NCBI GenBank assembly: GCA_012295225.1
Contig: WMKK01000022.1
Location: 1-64,000, forward strand
Length of the DNA: 64,000 nt
Direction of reading: 5' to 3'
DNA from: Ostreococcus mediterraneus
Taxonomy: Eukaryota; Chlorophyta; Mamiellophyceae; Mamiellales; Bathycoccaceae
Positions 49,672-59,348 of this stretch are shown piece after piece (within the stretch, counting starts at the first letter, position 1; each line of letters opens with the position of its first letter). The notes beneath the pieces were generated by a model that was given only the letters and a program-made list of their open reading frames with translations, did no database searches and had not been told where the DNA came from. A program made the translations under genes and the position numbers.

Positions 49672-50074
49672 GTCTTGGGGGCGTCTTGCGCAAGAGATTA
49701 GGGCTGGGCGCCCGTACACGCGGGTGTTTCTAGCGAAAATTCGGCCAAACGGCCCATATTTCGGACAAATGGCGCCTTTCTCCCTTATTTTCAGCCTTAC
49801 TCTAAAAATGGGGGCATCTTGCACCTGCAAGACGCAAGTGCAATGCAAATTGCGGCAGTTTTGGGGCGTCTTGCGCAAGTCCCCCACCCCTACGTATCAG
49901 CAATTTTCTGATACGTATCGGCGTACTGGTACGGTATCAGCCGAATGTCCGACCGCACCAATCGTATGGGTAAACAGTATTGACCAGCTGATACGAGCTG
50001 ATACGAGCTGATACGGAGGTGACGAAACGACGAGCATCGCGCGAGAACCGACGCACTTTGCGCGCTAACTATAT
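49672..50074. other. Repeat-rich spacer
   Basis: Remains of the outer palindromic-ended element, then GTATCAG/CTGATAC repeats and three tandem GAGCTGATAC units (49984-50015). No gene seen. Confidence 0.5.
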
Positions 50075-50521
50075 CTATTGATTCAATCTTCTATGTTTAC
50101 TACGTCTCTCTTTCTCTTGACGCTCTAATGCCTTGCGAGCTGCCTTCTGTGCAAAAGTTTCCTTTTCCTTGTCCCGAGCGGGACGTGAGTCATCATCCTC
50201 TACCGGCACGTTTTCATCGAGGTTGCCTACACATGTCGTTTCCGCTCGATTCGAAACGTTTGCAGATGGCGACATGACAAGTTCGTCTGCGTCTTTTAGG
50301 TAGTCGTCCAAAATTTCGTCATCTGACGAGAGGATTTCAACTCCAATCCCATCACCATCATCGCCGTCAGCGTCTACCACGGGACTTGCGACTACTTCAT
50401 TTTCTGTTACTTCGCACGCCTCTGCTGCCAATCGACCAAAGAAACTCACCGCTACCCGTCGCTTGTGCCTACTGTTGAAGTAAACGAACGTCAACTTCTG
50501 GACCGCTTTCTGTTGTTCCAC
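50075..50521 (-). pseudogene. hAT-like transposase tail or acidic hypothetical protein
   Basis: 148 codons. The first lines (VQKLTFVYFNSRHKRRVA) resemble the C-terminal '.EKL.YIYFNSR' region of hAT-family transposases. The rest is an acidic, disordered tail (DDEILDDYLKDADEL) and a basic end (RKALERQEKERRSKHRR). Upstream, in another frame, a GC-rich N-terminal peptide (MSEDGVTVTSDDGEAEDG, then LREDQAKLDDAW) precedes it, as if a host gene start and a transposase tail had been joined or are split by an intron. Identity is uncertain. Confidence 0.4.
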
Positions 50522-50939
50522 GCATCATCCAACTTTGCCTGATCTTCGCGCAGCGCGCGCAGCGCGCCGTCTTCCGCTTCGCCGTCGTCGCTCGTCACCG
50601 TGACGCCGTCTTCGCTCATCCCCGCGACGCCCGCTTCGTCGACGCTGGACATCGAGCGTCGACGACTACCGCGCGCAAGTCAGTGCTCATCCGTGAGAAT
50701 TCAAACTCGCGCGAACTCGTCAACGCCTAAACCCCGGCCGCGCCCCCTCGCGCGCGCGCGCGTCGTTCCTCTCTCTCTTTGTGCTTTTTCACGCCATTCG
50801 GGGGCGGCGTCGGGACGCTGTAGCGTCACAAAGCGCGACTCGACGTACTGAGGGCTCAAAAGTGACCTGTATCAGGCTGAAAAAGAGATTCCTATAATCC
50901 AATTTAACAGGTCTATGTTCATCTATATATGAGGCCAAT
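50522..50939. other. GC-rich spacer with a solo Harbinger-type end
   Basis: The first 300 bp are GC-rich and promoter-like for the minus-strand frame. At 50875 a lone TCA-GGCTGAAAAAGAGATTCCTA terminus of the 49032 family appears without its partner. No gene seen. Confidence 0.5.
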
Positions 50940-52550
50940 GATCAAGCTCCGATCGCGATAATACCAGGACCTCCGGCAGTTGGATTACCCGGGAACGTAC
51001 CTGCGCAGCCTCCCATCGATAGGGTGCTTGCTACCCTCGGAAATATCCATCCCGGATGTGCCTTAGTACGATTGGAGGACGCCGACCGTGAGCTGGCGGA
51101 GTCAATATTCGAACTCAGTTCAGAAAAAGGGTTTCCTGAGAAACAAAAGTTCATCATCCACAACGCAAGAAGCTCCAAGTGGTCTGGAGTGGAGTTGTTG
51201 GACAGACTGTTTCAGGACGTAGACCCATTTGTTACTTTGTCTACTCTATTGGAGAACAAGTTTCATAATGTCGCATACAAGGGTCCAGGCGAGATGGTCA
51301 CATTCTTTTCAGAAAAGAGAAAATGTTTTGAACGCCTACCCAAGGCGACTATGATACGATTGAACCAAGGCAAAGAATTGGAAGTTGCGGTGGATGAGAA
51401 TATGGCCGTTGCTGGAGTGCAAGTGCCAGGAAGAAAGGTCTCACGGTACATCGGACTTACACAATCTCTTGTAGCCAATAAAATGGCTTCAGAGAACTCT
51501 CGTCTACAAGTACGCCAACGTTGCCAAGATATAATGTCTCGTGGCGCGGCTTCTGCATCCGCTTTCGACTTCGGGTTAGTGTCTCAGCAACTTATAATGG
51601 TTGACAAATTAGATGCCGACAAAGAACCGAAATCTATGTTGAAAGTAAATAACATCACCACCAAGAGCTTTAAAAGGAAGAATGGGAAAGGGGGAGCAAA
51701 GTGCTACAATTGTGGTGAACCTGGTCATCGATACTGGGACTGTTCCAAAGAACTCAAGCCCGAATTTCAGAAGAAGGTTGATGCATTTAACACGAAGCAG
51801 AAGAAGCGTAAGACGGAGTGATGGTCTGTCCTCGGGGTTGAGTCAAAAGACGCATTGCAAGCATCAGGTGCTAATCACATGATTATGGATACTGGCGCAT
51901 CCGTCAGCATAGTCATGGACTGCAATAAAATTAACAGCGTGATTCAAATACCCGAGGAAGTACTCACAACCATAAATGGAAATACATCTGTAAAGTGCGC
52001 AGGGTATGCGACAGTTACTCTGCAGGACACAGAAGGTGAGTTATTTGATTTTACCTTTGAGGCAAGATGCGCGCCAGGTGCAAAACTCCCAGGAGCGGGC
52101 ATTCTGAGTTGCCCAGCTATCTTGGATAGTTGCAAGGATTGCAAAATGTGTCTTAGCCGAAAAGAAGGATTTACAACCTTGCCAGATAAGCAGGGAAGAT
52201 TGAGGTCAGTTGCGATGCAGGTCACTGAAGGTGGTTTGCCGGAATTGAAAATATTCAACAAACAGAAGGTATGCTTGATATCTGCAGAAACGAAAGTTCT
52301 GCATGATACATTGGGCCACCTATCTCATTGTAGAATCATTCACGCTATGCATCCCTAGATGCCAAATGTTCCCGCAGGGAAGCCCAGGCGAACTGGACAG
52401 AAAAACATGCGCCCATACGCGTGCAAGTCCAGGTGCATCTGCTTTTACCTCATGTGCGCACGCAAACCATCCCTGGACTTTACTGAACAAATTTGGTCAC
52501 CAGATACGCTTTCTAATATCAGCTGTCTCGAGAATTTCTTGAAAATTGTT
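50940..52550 (+). mobile_element. Fossil LTR retrotransposon, Ty1/copia type (gag and protease region)
   Basis: A capsid-type gag region is followed by a CCHC zinc knuckle (CYNCGEPGHRYWDC, near 51703), an aspartic protease (IMDTGASVSI) and the beginning of the pre-integrase zinc region (LHDTLGHLSHCRII). Integrase, reverse transcriptase and both LTRs are not seen, so it is a broken fragment with several breaks. No LTR pair is available for dating. It lies directly beside the end of the GT47 gene. Confidence 0.8.
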
Positions 52551-52559
52551 TGTCGCAAC

Positions 52560-54281
52560 TTAATCAATTCCTGAAAGAAAATCCGACTTGTGCAGAACGT
52601 CAATGATTTCGTTGACAAACGCATGTGCAATCTGATCGACGTTTCCGAGAATATGATTAACCACATTCTGAAGTAGCGTTTTGCGTTCTAAACGTTCTGC
52701 TTCAGACACACTCGATAAAAATGTTTCTAAATGAGCAATAGAGAATCCATGAATGTAGAAAGATACTTTTTCCCACGGAATGATTGAAGAAAGAAAAAAA
52801 TTGTAACTGAAGCGATCAACTACATCAGAAATGTAGACTGGTATGCAACCATGAATGACTGTTTCAAGGAAGCGGTAGCTATTTGGTTGGCGACCTTTGG
52901 GTACTAGGCAGAACTTCGACTGCTCTAACAGGTCGGTATAATTGTATGGCGGTGCTTTAGCAAAGAAGTGAGCTCGCTCACGCTCAGCATCGTCGTCGCA
53001 CTGCTGAGGATGAACGCGATGGCAGCGTGTATAGACTATAATACCACGCCTTGGGTCATGCAGTAAGCGTAGTATATTTCGTATCATACCGCCGCTCCCA
53101 TCGGGTACGTCTTTGTAGTGAGTTCCGATGAAGCTGGCAAGATACTTCATTTTTGATCCTCGATACTTGTGCTCAACAATGAATCGACCTTTCTCGTCGA
53201 CTGCATGAATTCTGTCTGCAAGTGATAACGGAACACCCCAATTGTTATCCATCAACTCTGTTGTACTCCATGTATTGGCATTTAAAGTACCGCAAACGCC
53301 ACTATTCCTTTTGTCCTGACTGTTGAATACAACATGAAGCCTTGAGCTTAAATTCTCCGTGTCCTTGATGCTTTTATAATCTCTGAAAATCACGGTTGAT
53401 CCATTTTGACTGGACATGGTGGCGATTGTAGACGTGGACTCGTTTGATAAAATTCTACTCATCGGTTCATAAAGCCAATGATGTTGTAAAGAATCATCCA
53501 AATACACATTTAATGGAAGCTTTGGGTGATATTTCGGTATACAGACGTCCTTTATCTTAAAGCGCTTTAAAATCAAATCCTCTCTGTTCAGACATTTTGG
53601 TCCGATGTTCATGTCAATGTATGCGTCTCTTTTAATCGTAAACATGTCTTCGTGAAAAGACTTATTCGTCATCTGAATATGCTCTGACCACGCACCCCAG
53701 AAGTTCGGTTCCTGTGGGAATACAAGCGAAGCAAATCGAAGAACGTTGGTGTATATTGTGCCAAACAGAACATCAGAAGTCGTGGAATGGGACACTCCTG
53801 CCAGTCGAAAAACACTTGTGCTATGCCATGAATCCCCAACACAACTCATGTCACTAACAACCCAGTAAACTCGTGGATGCAGCAGTAGAGAAAGGCTTCC
53901 AAGAAAAGGTTCACACCGGCCGTGGCGTTCTAGTGCCAGCACTATTGGCGGCGAGCAGGGTTGAGTGAAAAACTTCAAAGTTGTAACTGTATGAGCATTT
54001 GTGACTCTGATGAATAGTATTTTGCACGGCGGGCACGGTGTGTCTGCAGATAATAGCCATCGGACCGTCCCCCTTTTCTGTAGACAACCGATTTCAATTT
54101 CTTTGCTCAATGCTCTTGATTCACGACTGAAATGAACATTCGGGTTGAGGAAACTAAGGCGTGTACCAAAAACCTCGATGGCAAATAACACCGCCGATAT
54201 TGAAAGCGCCCAATTGACTACAAACTTGAAGCGTGAGTGCTTACGAGGGCGAGGTTTCATAATATGAACCAACGAACACAC
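52560..54281 (-). CDS. GT47 exostosin-type glycosyltransferase, type II membrane
   Basis: 573 residues (or 566 from MKPRPRKHSRFKF, the likelier start). The anchor is at about 20-38. The exostosin signature lies at the C-terminal end: FIGTHYKDVPDGSGGMIRN, GIIVYTRCHR, YTDLLEQSKFCLVPKGR and SYRFLETVIHGCIPVYISD. The last is the nucleotide-sugar pocket of GT47 enzymes (GT-B fold), which transfer galactose, glucuronate, arabinose or xylose to cell-surface polysaccharides. The N-terminal half carries a cysteine-rich region (CSPP, CEPF, SCVG) of unknown role. With the GT64 gene at 42030 it recreates, as separate proteins, the two halves of animal EXT. Its 3' end abuts a copia-like fossil. Golgi. Confidence 0.85.
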   Translation of the reverse strand: MCSLVHIMKPRPRKHSRFKFVVNWALSISAVLFAIEVFGTRLSFLNPNVHFSRESRALSKEIEIGCLQKRGTVRWLLSADTPCPPCKILFIRVTNAHTVTTLKFFTQPCSPPIVLALERHGRCEPFLGSLSLLLHPRVYWVVSDMSCVGDSWHSTSVFRLAGVSHSTTSDVLFGTIYTNVLRFASLVFPQEPNFWGAWSEHIQMTNKSFHEDMFTIKRDAYIDMNIGPKCLNREDLILKRFKIKDVCIPKYHPKLPLNVYLDDSLQHHWLYEPMSRILSNESTSTIATMSSQNGSTVIFRDYKSIKDTENLSSRLHVVFNSQDKRNSGVCGTLNANTWSTTELMDNNWGVPLSLADRIHAVDEKGRFIVEHKYRGSKMKYLASFIGTHYKDVPDGSGGMIRNILRLLHDPRRGIIVYTRCHRVHPQQCDDDAERERAHFFAKAPPYNYTDLLEQSKFCLVPKGRQPNSYRFLETVIHGCIPVYISDVVDRFSYNFFLSSIIPWEKVSFYIHGFSIAHLETFLSSVSEAERLERKTLLQNVVNHILGNVDQIAHAFVNEIIDVLHKSDFLSGID

Positions 54282-54603
54282 CCTTTTTGCTTTCTCTGCT
54301 CAATATATACTAACAAGACTACTGCTTTTCTTTCGGGAACCGACAGACGGCTTTCGTGGCAAAAATGAATTGGTCAGTTGTAATAAAGAGTGAGACAAGA
54401 ATTCAACTGGTCCTCAATACTTGCGCAAGTAGTACATTCCGTGTACCAAGATCCAACAATGGAGTGGTTGCAAACTCTGAAGCTTGGCTTTCGATATTGA
54501 CACCAACCCGTACTTCAAATGCGGCAGTTGAAGTACGGGCGGGCGAAATTCGCACTTGCAAGGGACAGAGAGGGGTATCAAGGAGAAAACCAATTTCCGT
54601 TGG

Positions 54604-54791
54604 TAAGGCCGACGGGGAGATAGACGAACCTAATATTTTTTCGAATCGAGTGAAAAGCTAATTTTTTGACGAAATTAGCCCACGGGCAGATAGAATGGGC
54701 TAATTTGCGCGCAAAAACGCTGCGACGCCGAAAATTAGCCCATTTTTCCGATTTCGCGTCACCTAATTTTTTCAGCGACAGCTGCCCTGTT
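54604..54791. repeat. 188-bp terminal inverted repeat, left
   Basis: Begins TAAGGCCGACGGGGAGATAG and pairs with 63205-63392 (sum 117996) with a few mismatches. The first 20 or so bases resemble the ends of the 9885-10500 element. It contains repeated TTAGCCCA/TGGGCTAA and CTAATTTTTT blocks. Confidence 0.85.
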
Positions 54792-54857
54792 CGACAGCGC
54801 CGGTTGGGGTTGAGGCGGCTGCGGCGGTCTCCAACGGTCATCACACATGCGCGCGCT

Positions 54858-56378
54858 ATGTTCGCCAACGCGATACCGCCGCGCGCGTTACAGGCGACAC
54901 CTGTGGACTTTTTCAAACACTCCGCACTACTACGTCGACGACGTGAACTGCTTTTCATCCGGCTCGTCGACGCGTTCGAGCGCGAACACGCAAGCGGCAC
55001 AGACATCCTGCGCGATGTGTTGTACCGTCGTCGGACGCGTCCGGTGGTGCCCAGAAGGCCGTTCACGCGCACTGCGAGGCATCGTCGAGAAGACGAACAC
55101 GGGAACGCGCCAAGTGGTAACGCAGCGTGGTTCCGGAAGTGGAATGTGACTTCGTACGATGAGTACTACGCCTTGCGTGAGCCATCGTTTCACGTGGAGC
55201 ACCCAGGCGTCGACGAGCTGACGCGAAACGACTTTGCCCGCAAATTTAGACTGCCGTACGAGACCTTCTACGAATTATATGAAGAGATGAAGCATGATAA
55301 TTTCATGCGCGAGCGCTCTATGGCGGTGCCGCTAAAGATAAAGCTACTCGCGTCGCTCCGTTACCTCGCACTGGGCGTGCCATGGGACGCCATGGAGGAC
55401 ATCGTCAACGTCAGCCGACGCACGCTGCGAACGTGGTTCCACGATAAGTTCTTGCCGTGGATGATGGAACATAAATACCATCAGCACGTAAAGTATCCAA
55501 CGACGCGCGACGAGCTAACCGTTCTTATGGATCCGTGGACGAGAGCTGGTTTCCCGGGGTGCATCGGGTGTGTCGATGGCGTGCACATCCCTTGGGGTGG
55601 CTACCGCGCGGGGAAGAAATACATGTATGTTGGAAAGGAAGGAGTTCCAACGTTAGGTTTCAACGTCACTATCGATTACGACGGACGGATCATATTCTGT
55701 TCTGACCGTCAACGGGGCTCAGCTAACGACAAGACCGCCATCAAGTTCGACGAGTTTCACCGCGACGTCCTCTCGCAGCAACCGCTGTACACGACGCAGC
55801 CGTTTTTGCTGTCGTCTGCGGAAGATAGTGAAAGCGAAGCGCATCACGAGTTTGGCGTGTACACGCTTTCCGACGGCGGTTATCTCGGTTGGCGCACCAC
55901 GATGAGTGCATTCTCTCGCCCACTAGAAGGGACTTGGGAAGCGAAGTGGACGCGTTATCAAGAGTCTCTTCGTAAGAAAGTCGAATATGCATTCGGCATA
56001 CTGAAGAAGCGTTGGCGATGTCTACGCGTAGAGTCGCAGTGTCGTGATGAACTGGACGTTGAGCGAGTCTTCAAGGTCTGCTGTTGTCTGCACAACATGA
56101 TTCACACTGCACACGTCGAGCGGCGCGCGCAGCAAGGTGTGGCGCCGGAACCCGATTGGCGCTTCGTTGACGAGGAAGAACTTCACAGGATATATGGAGA
56201 CGACTTCAATGACGACGCGCGGACAAGTCCTGCTGTGGCTCATGGACCGGGAGCCGCGCCTTCGGCGGATATGTCGATGCTACGTCGCAAGCTCGTCGAG
56301 CACTTTAAACAGCACTACAACGTTCTCCGCTCGCGGGACGACGTACACTCGATCGTGCACGCAGTGGGAGACGCGTAA
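54858..56378 (+). CDS. PIF/Harbinger transposase
   Basis: About 506 residues from MFANAIPPRALQ; an upstream in-frame ATG at 54666 lies inside the terminal repeat and is unlikely. A helix-turn-helix region (FARKFRLPYETFYELYEEM, then VPLKIKLLASLRYLALG and VSRRTLRTWF) precedes the DDE core: FPGCIGCVDGVHIPW (first D), GRIIFCSDRQRGSANDKTA, YTLSDGGYLGW (second D) and KKVEYAFGILKKRWRCLR (E). CCCLHNMIHTA ends the domain, as in plant Harbinger transposases (Plant_tran/DDE_Tnp_4). The frame is open and looks intact. Its usual Myb-like partner gene is not visible. It could mobilise the TWA-flanked miniature elements in this window, which share its terminal motif. Confidence 0.85.
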   Translation: MFANAIPPRALQATPVDFFKHSALLRRRRELLFIRLVDAFEREHASGTDILRDVLYRRRTRPVVPRRPFTRTARHRREDEHGNAPSGNAAWFRKWNVTSYDEYYALREPSFHVEHPGVDELTRNDFARKFRLPYETFYELYEEMKHDNFMRERSMAVPLKIKLLASLRYLALGVPWDAMEDIVNVSRRTLRTWFHDKFLPWMMEHKYHQHVKYPTTRDELTVLMDPWTRAGFPGCIGCVDGVHIPWGGYRAGKKYMYVGKEGVPTLGFNVTIDYDGRIIFCSDRQRGSANDKTAIKFDEFHRDVLSQQPLYTTQPFLLSSAEDSESEAHHEFGVYTLSDGGYLGWRTTMSAFSRPLEGTWEAKWTRYQESLRKKVEYAFGILKKRWRCLRVESQCRDELDVERVFKVCCCLHNMIHTAHVERRAQQGVAPEPDWRFVDEEELHRIYGDDFNDDARTSPAVAHGPGAAPSADMSMLRRKLVEHFKQHYNVLRSRDDVHSIVHAVGDA

Positions 56379-56940
56379 CAGCGATAGGTGCACGCGCCGT
56401 ACTGTTCTTGTAATGCGAATCATATTCGGCTCACGTTCACGTGCGCGCACGAAGTGAAGTTGTAAGGCACCGTGCGTGACATTTCAACTGGTCAACTTTT
56501 GACGGGGACAGCGCCCAAACGCATCGACGACGTGATGCACAGCGCCCGGGAGAAAGCTGAATGGCGCGCTGCTGTGATTTTTATTACATACCGTTACGTC
56601 GGCCGGTACGTCATGATTATTATTAGTAAAGATTTGCAGCGTAGCCGAGCGAGGAACGACGCCACCGCGCTCAAGATGAGCAAGTGAGCTCGCTACCGCG
56701 CCAACCGCGACGGCGTCGTGCGCGCGCGCTTCTCACGGGGTTGAGAGGGCGCAGGTGCAGGCGACTGGCCGCCTCGCGTTCGCGTGCGAGCTGGCGGCGG
56801 CGGCGACGTGAAGTTGAAGTCCCGTTAGACGTCAGACGCACCAGCGACCACGTTCTCGCTGACGTCCGCGAGTGCATCGTCATCGTGAGCGCTCAACTCG
56901 CGCGGCGGCGACGGCTCGTCCCGGTCGGCATGAACGGTAG
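56379..56940. other. Transposon interior, no gene supported
   Basis: 562 bp between the Harbinger transposase and the gag-protease fossil. GC-rich from about 56690, where frames on both strands are arginine-rich composition artefacts. No partner Myb-like gene seen. Confidence 0.4.
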
Positions 56941-58465
56941 TCAGCGTAGCCTGCGCACGCAGTGGTTCCGTTTCATTCGCAGGAGCAAATGTAACCCCAC
57001 ATCGAATTCGCACGAGATCTCAACACGACGGCTCTCATCCTTCAAAGCTCCGACTGCGCCGAGCTGCAACGAAACCGCTCGAGGCGGCGTGATTTCAGCG
57101 GCAGCGCCAAATTTCGGTGAGTTGGCATTCCGGATGGCATGGAACCCTCCGTCGTGTACAAACGACGTCGGAGAAACCAATCCGATGCCCATCGTCTTCA
57201 ACCCAGGTACAACGAGGACGTCGAAACGCACAACCTCATTCGTCGCGCCCGATCCGTTTCGGCACGGAACGCGCGCGTAAACCGTCCCACCATGAGTGGC
57301 CGGCTTTGACCCACCAACGCCCCCTATGGCGATGGGTGATCGTAGCTTGACGATTGTGCGCGTATCGATGCCATCAAGGCCGGCAAGGTATGAAACCCCA
57401 GCCGCACCAGTATCGAGGATGTACTTGATGCCTACTCCGCCTTGTACGCCAACCTGGTACGCGACTAACGGACCAGCCGGAAACGCCCCAAGGCCGGTTC
57501 CAACACGTTTGTCTCCAATAGCAGCATCACCCAATGCACCTGCACTATTTCGAATGGGATTGTCGTGTGACAACTTGTCCACCGCCAACGGGTTTCGGCA
57601 CTCACGCATCATGTGACCCCGGCGCTCGCATTTGGCACACTTATCTTTGTTCTCGGGTTTGGAAGCCCAAGATCGAAACGACAGAGTTGCGTCCCCTGCT
57701 TTGCTAGCGCCACGGCCTGCACCTCTTCCACCAGCATTGCCGCCGTTTCGACCACCGCCATTTGAGCGGCGTCCACGAACATCACCCCCGCGGGCGAGAG
57801 CAGCGACGAGCGGCGCACGACGCGGCGGATCATTGCGGTGCAGTGAGTCAAGCTCCTCCATCTGCACCTGCTCCTTCAGCCATCGCAGGATCAATGACAA
57901 TTTCACGCTCGTCTCTAACCCAGACGCGGACCGGGACCTTTCCCACGAGTCCATCAGTGTCTTTAGTCGTGACCCGCCGACCACGGAGTAGAATACGCTC
58001 CATTGCTCCGCCTCGGTGAGACGAGGCACGTTGAGCGCATCTGCAATCTCATCCGAGTTCGACAGATATCTATCAAATTCGCTCAAGATCCCTAGGAGGT
58101 TCCTTGGCGAATCATCCGTCGGCGACCTCGCCTCAGCACCAGAAACAAGGTGCTGCCGGCACACAGATGCCCTCGTCTTCGGGACACGCACCGAGGTGTA
58201 AGCGTCCACGAGTTGATGTAACGGGTGATGTCGGTTATCGAGTTCTCTCTTCAGAGCGACCACCAGACCATCTGTTCCCGCCGCCTTCATCAATAGCGCG
58301 ATCTCCTCCTTCGCTATTGATGTCAGAACACGATTGAGAAGCGTGGTGTCATCAATCGTTTCTTCGGCGGCGGTGGCGTCGGCGGCGACGGCTGCGCCGT
58401 CGTTGCCCTCTTCGCCCTCGGAGCTAGCGTCCTCGTCATCAGCTCCGAGATTGTCAAAGGAAGAA
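56941..58465 (-). mobile_element. Fossil LTR-type retroelement, gag and protease region
   Basis: An acidic gag-like region is followed by a basic GGGRNGGNAGGRGAGRG stretch, a CCHC knuckle (CAKCERRGHMMREC) and a retropepsin-like protease (YILDTGAAGVSYL). Reverse transcriptase, integrase and LTRs are not seen, so it is a broken fragment. It belongs to the LTR class; Ty1/copia versus Ty3 is uncertain. It abuts the sulfotransferase at about 58465. Age cannot be judged without LTRs. Confidence 0.7.
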
Positions 58466-59089
58466 TTGACAAAGCAGCACGTATTTGTTTTCTCCCACCG
58501 ACGTTCTGGTACGCACATGACGATAAATCTTATGCGCTCTGCGTTTGATGATGTGTTCGTGTGGAAGACCAATCACGTGTCGTGTGCAAATTGTTCAAAA
58601 ATTGCCGCCATTCGATCTTGTGGGGGACACATTGTGCACGCACACAGAAACCCCTACGACGTGGCCATATCACTTTACAATTTTCGCAAGCGCAACACAC
58701 TGTCGCTTGAAGAATTCTTGAGGACGACGAGAGCTGTTGAAGTATGGAAAAATTTCACTCAGAATTGTTTCAGTGTTCCTGGGATGCTTTCGCTGCAGTT
58801 TGAGATGACTAGACAAAATCCAGCGTTGACGGTTGGCATTGTCAAAGATCACCTAAAGGTCGAAGGAAGCTGGACAAGAACAAGTATTCCTCACACTGAC
58901 GCGGTGAGTTATCACGGAGGCAAAATAGGCGGCTGGGAAAAGTTTTCAGGTTTGTTTTTGAAAGAATTCTTGAACAATTCTACCGGTGATTGGGTCAAAC
59001 GTAGTTGTGACTGTGATTCGTCGGGGTTTTCAGATGATTTGCATCCTTGTTCGAGGAGATTTTCACCTTATTTGTCTGACACTGACTAA
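58465..59089 (+). pseudogene. Sulfotransferase, N-terminus replaced by a retroelement fragment
   Basis: About 205 residues of a PAPS-dependent sulfotransferase. The 5'-phosphosulfate loop is VFVFSHRRSGTHMTINLM, and the 3'-phosphate site is HAHRNPYDVAISLYNF with its R-N-P-x-D and serine. A NFTQNCFSVPGMLSLQFEM block and a C-terminal cysteine cluster (SCDCDSSG, HPCSRR) follow. Golgi sulfotransferases normally start with a membrane anchor and stem, but here the frame before 58465 is the antisense of the gag fossil. The anchor is therefore gone and the gene is probably inactive or reaches another compartment. The catalytic core itself looks unbroken. It would sulfate surface glycans. Confidence 0.75.
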
Positions 59090-59348
59090 TTCTGTTTGCG
59101 CTGGAGTGTCTATCGTCTGTTGTTGTGTGGTTATTAATGGTTAATATTTTCACAGCATGAATTGCATCCTTCTGTAGGAGTAGTAGGTAAGATGTGATTA
59201 TATGCATGTGCATAGCACGCATGCGTGAACGTGAAAGGTTGGGCTAGTTGGTAAAATTTTAAAACATTTGCTTATTGATGTCTAAAACAACGGTTTTACC
59301 TGTTTGTGCAATTCATTTTATTGTCTAAGCGCTCTACTCCTCTTAATC
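59090..59348. other. Intergenic between convergent sulfotransferase genes
   Basis: AT-rich 259 bp spacer. No gene seen. Confidence 0.35.

Larger units (their letters stand above)
44450..49893. mobile_element. Outer palindromic-ended element, split by two later insertions
   Basis: GTAGGGGTGGGGG at 44450-44462 and its complement CCCCCACCCCTAC at 49881-49893 are 13-bp inverted ends. The remaining element sequence (44463-44514 and about 49672-49880) shares GCAAGATGCAAGTGCAA-like blocks in inverted form. The 44515-49030 transposon and the 49032-49668 miniature element lie inside it. Flanking DNA carries GTATCAG and tandem GAGCTGATAC repeats. Confidence 0.5.

Noticed and set aside
56684-57280. Plus-strand 198-codon frame
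   Set aside because: It is antisense to the gag-protease region and arginine-rich without any family pattern.
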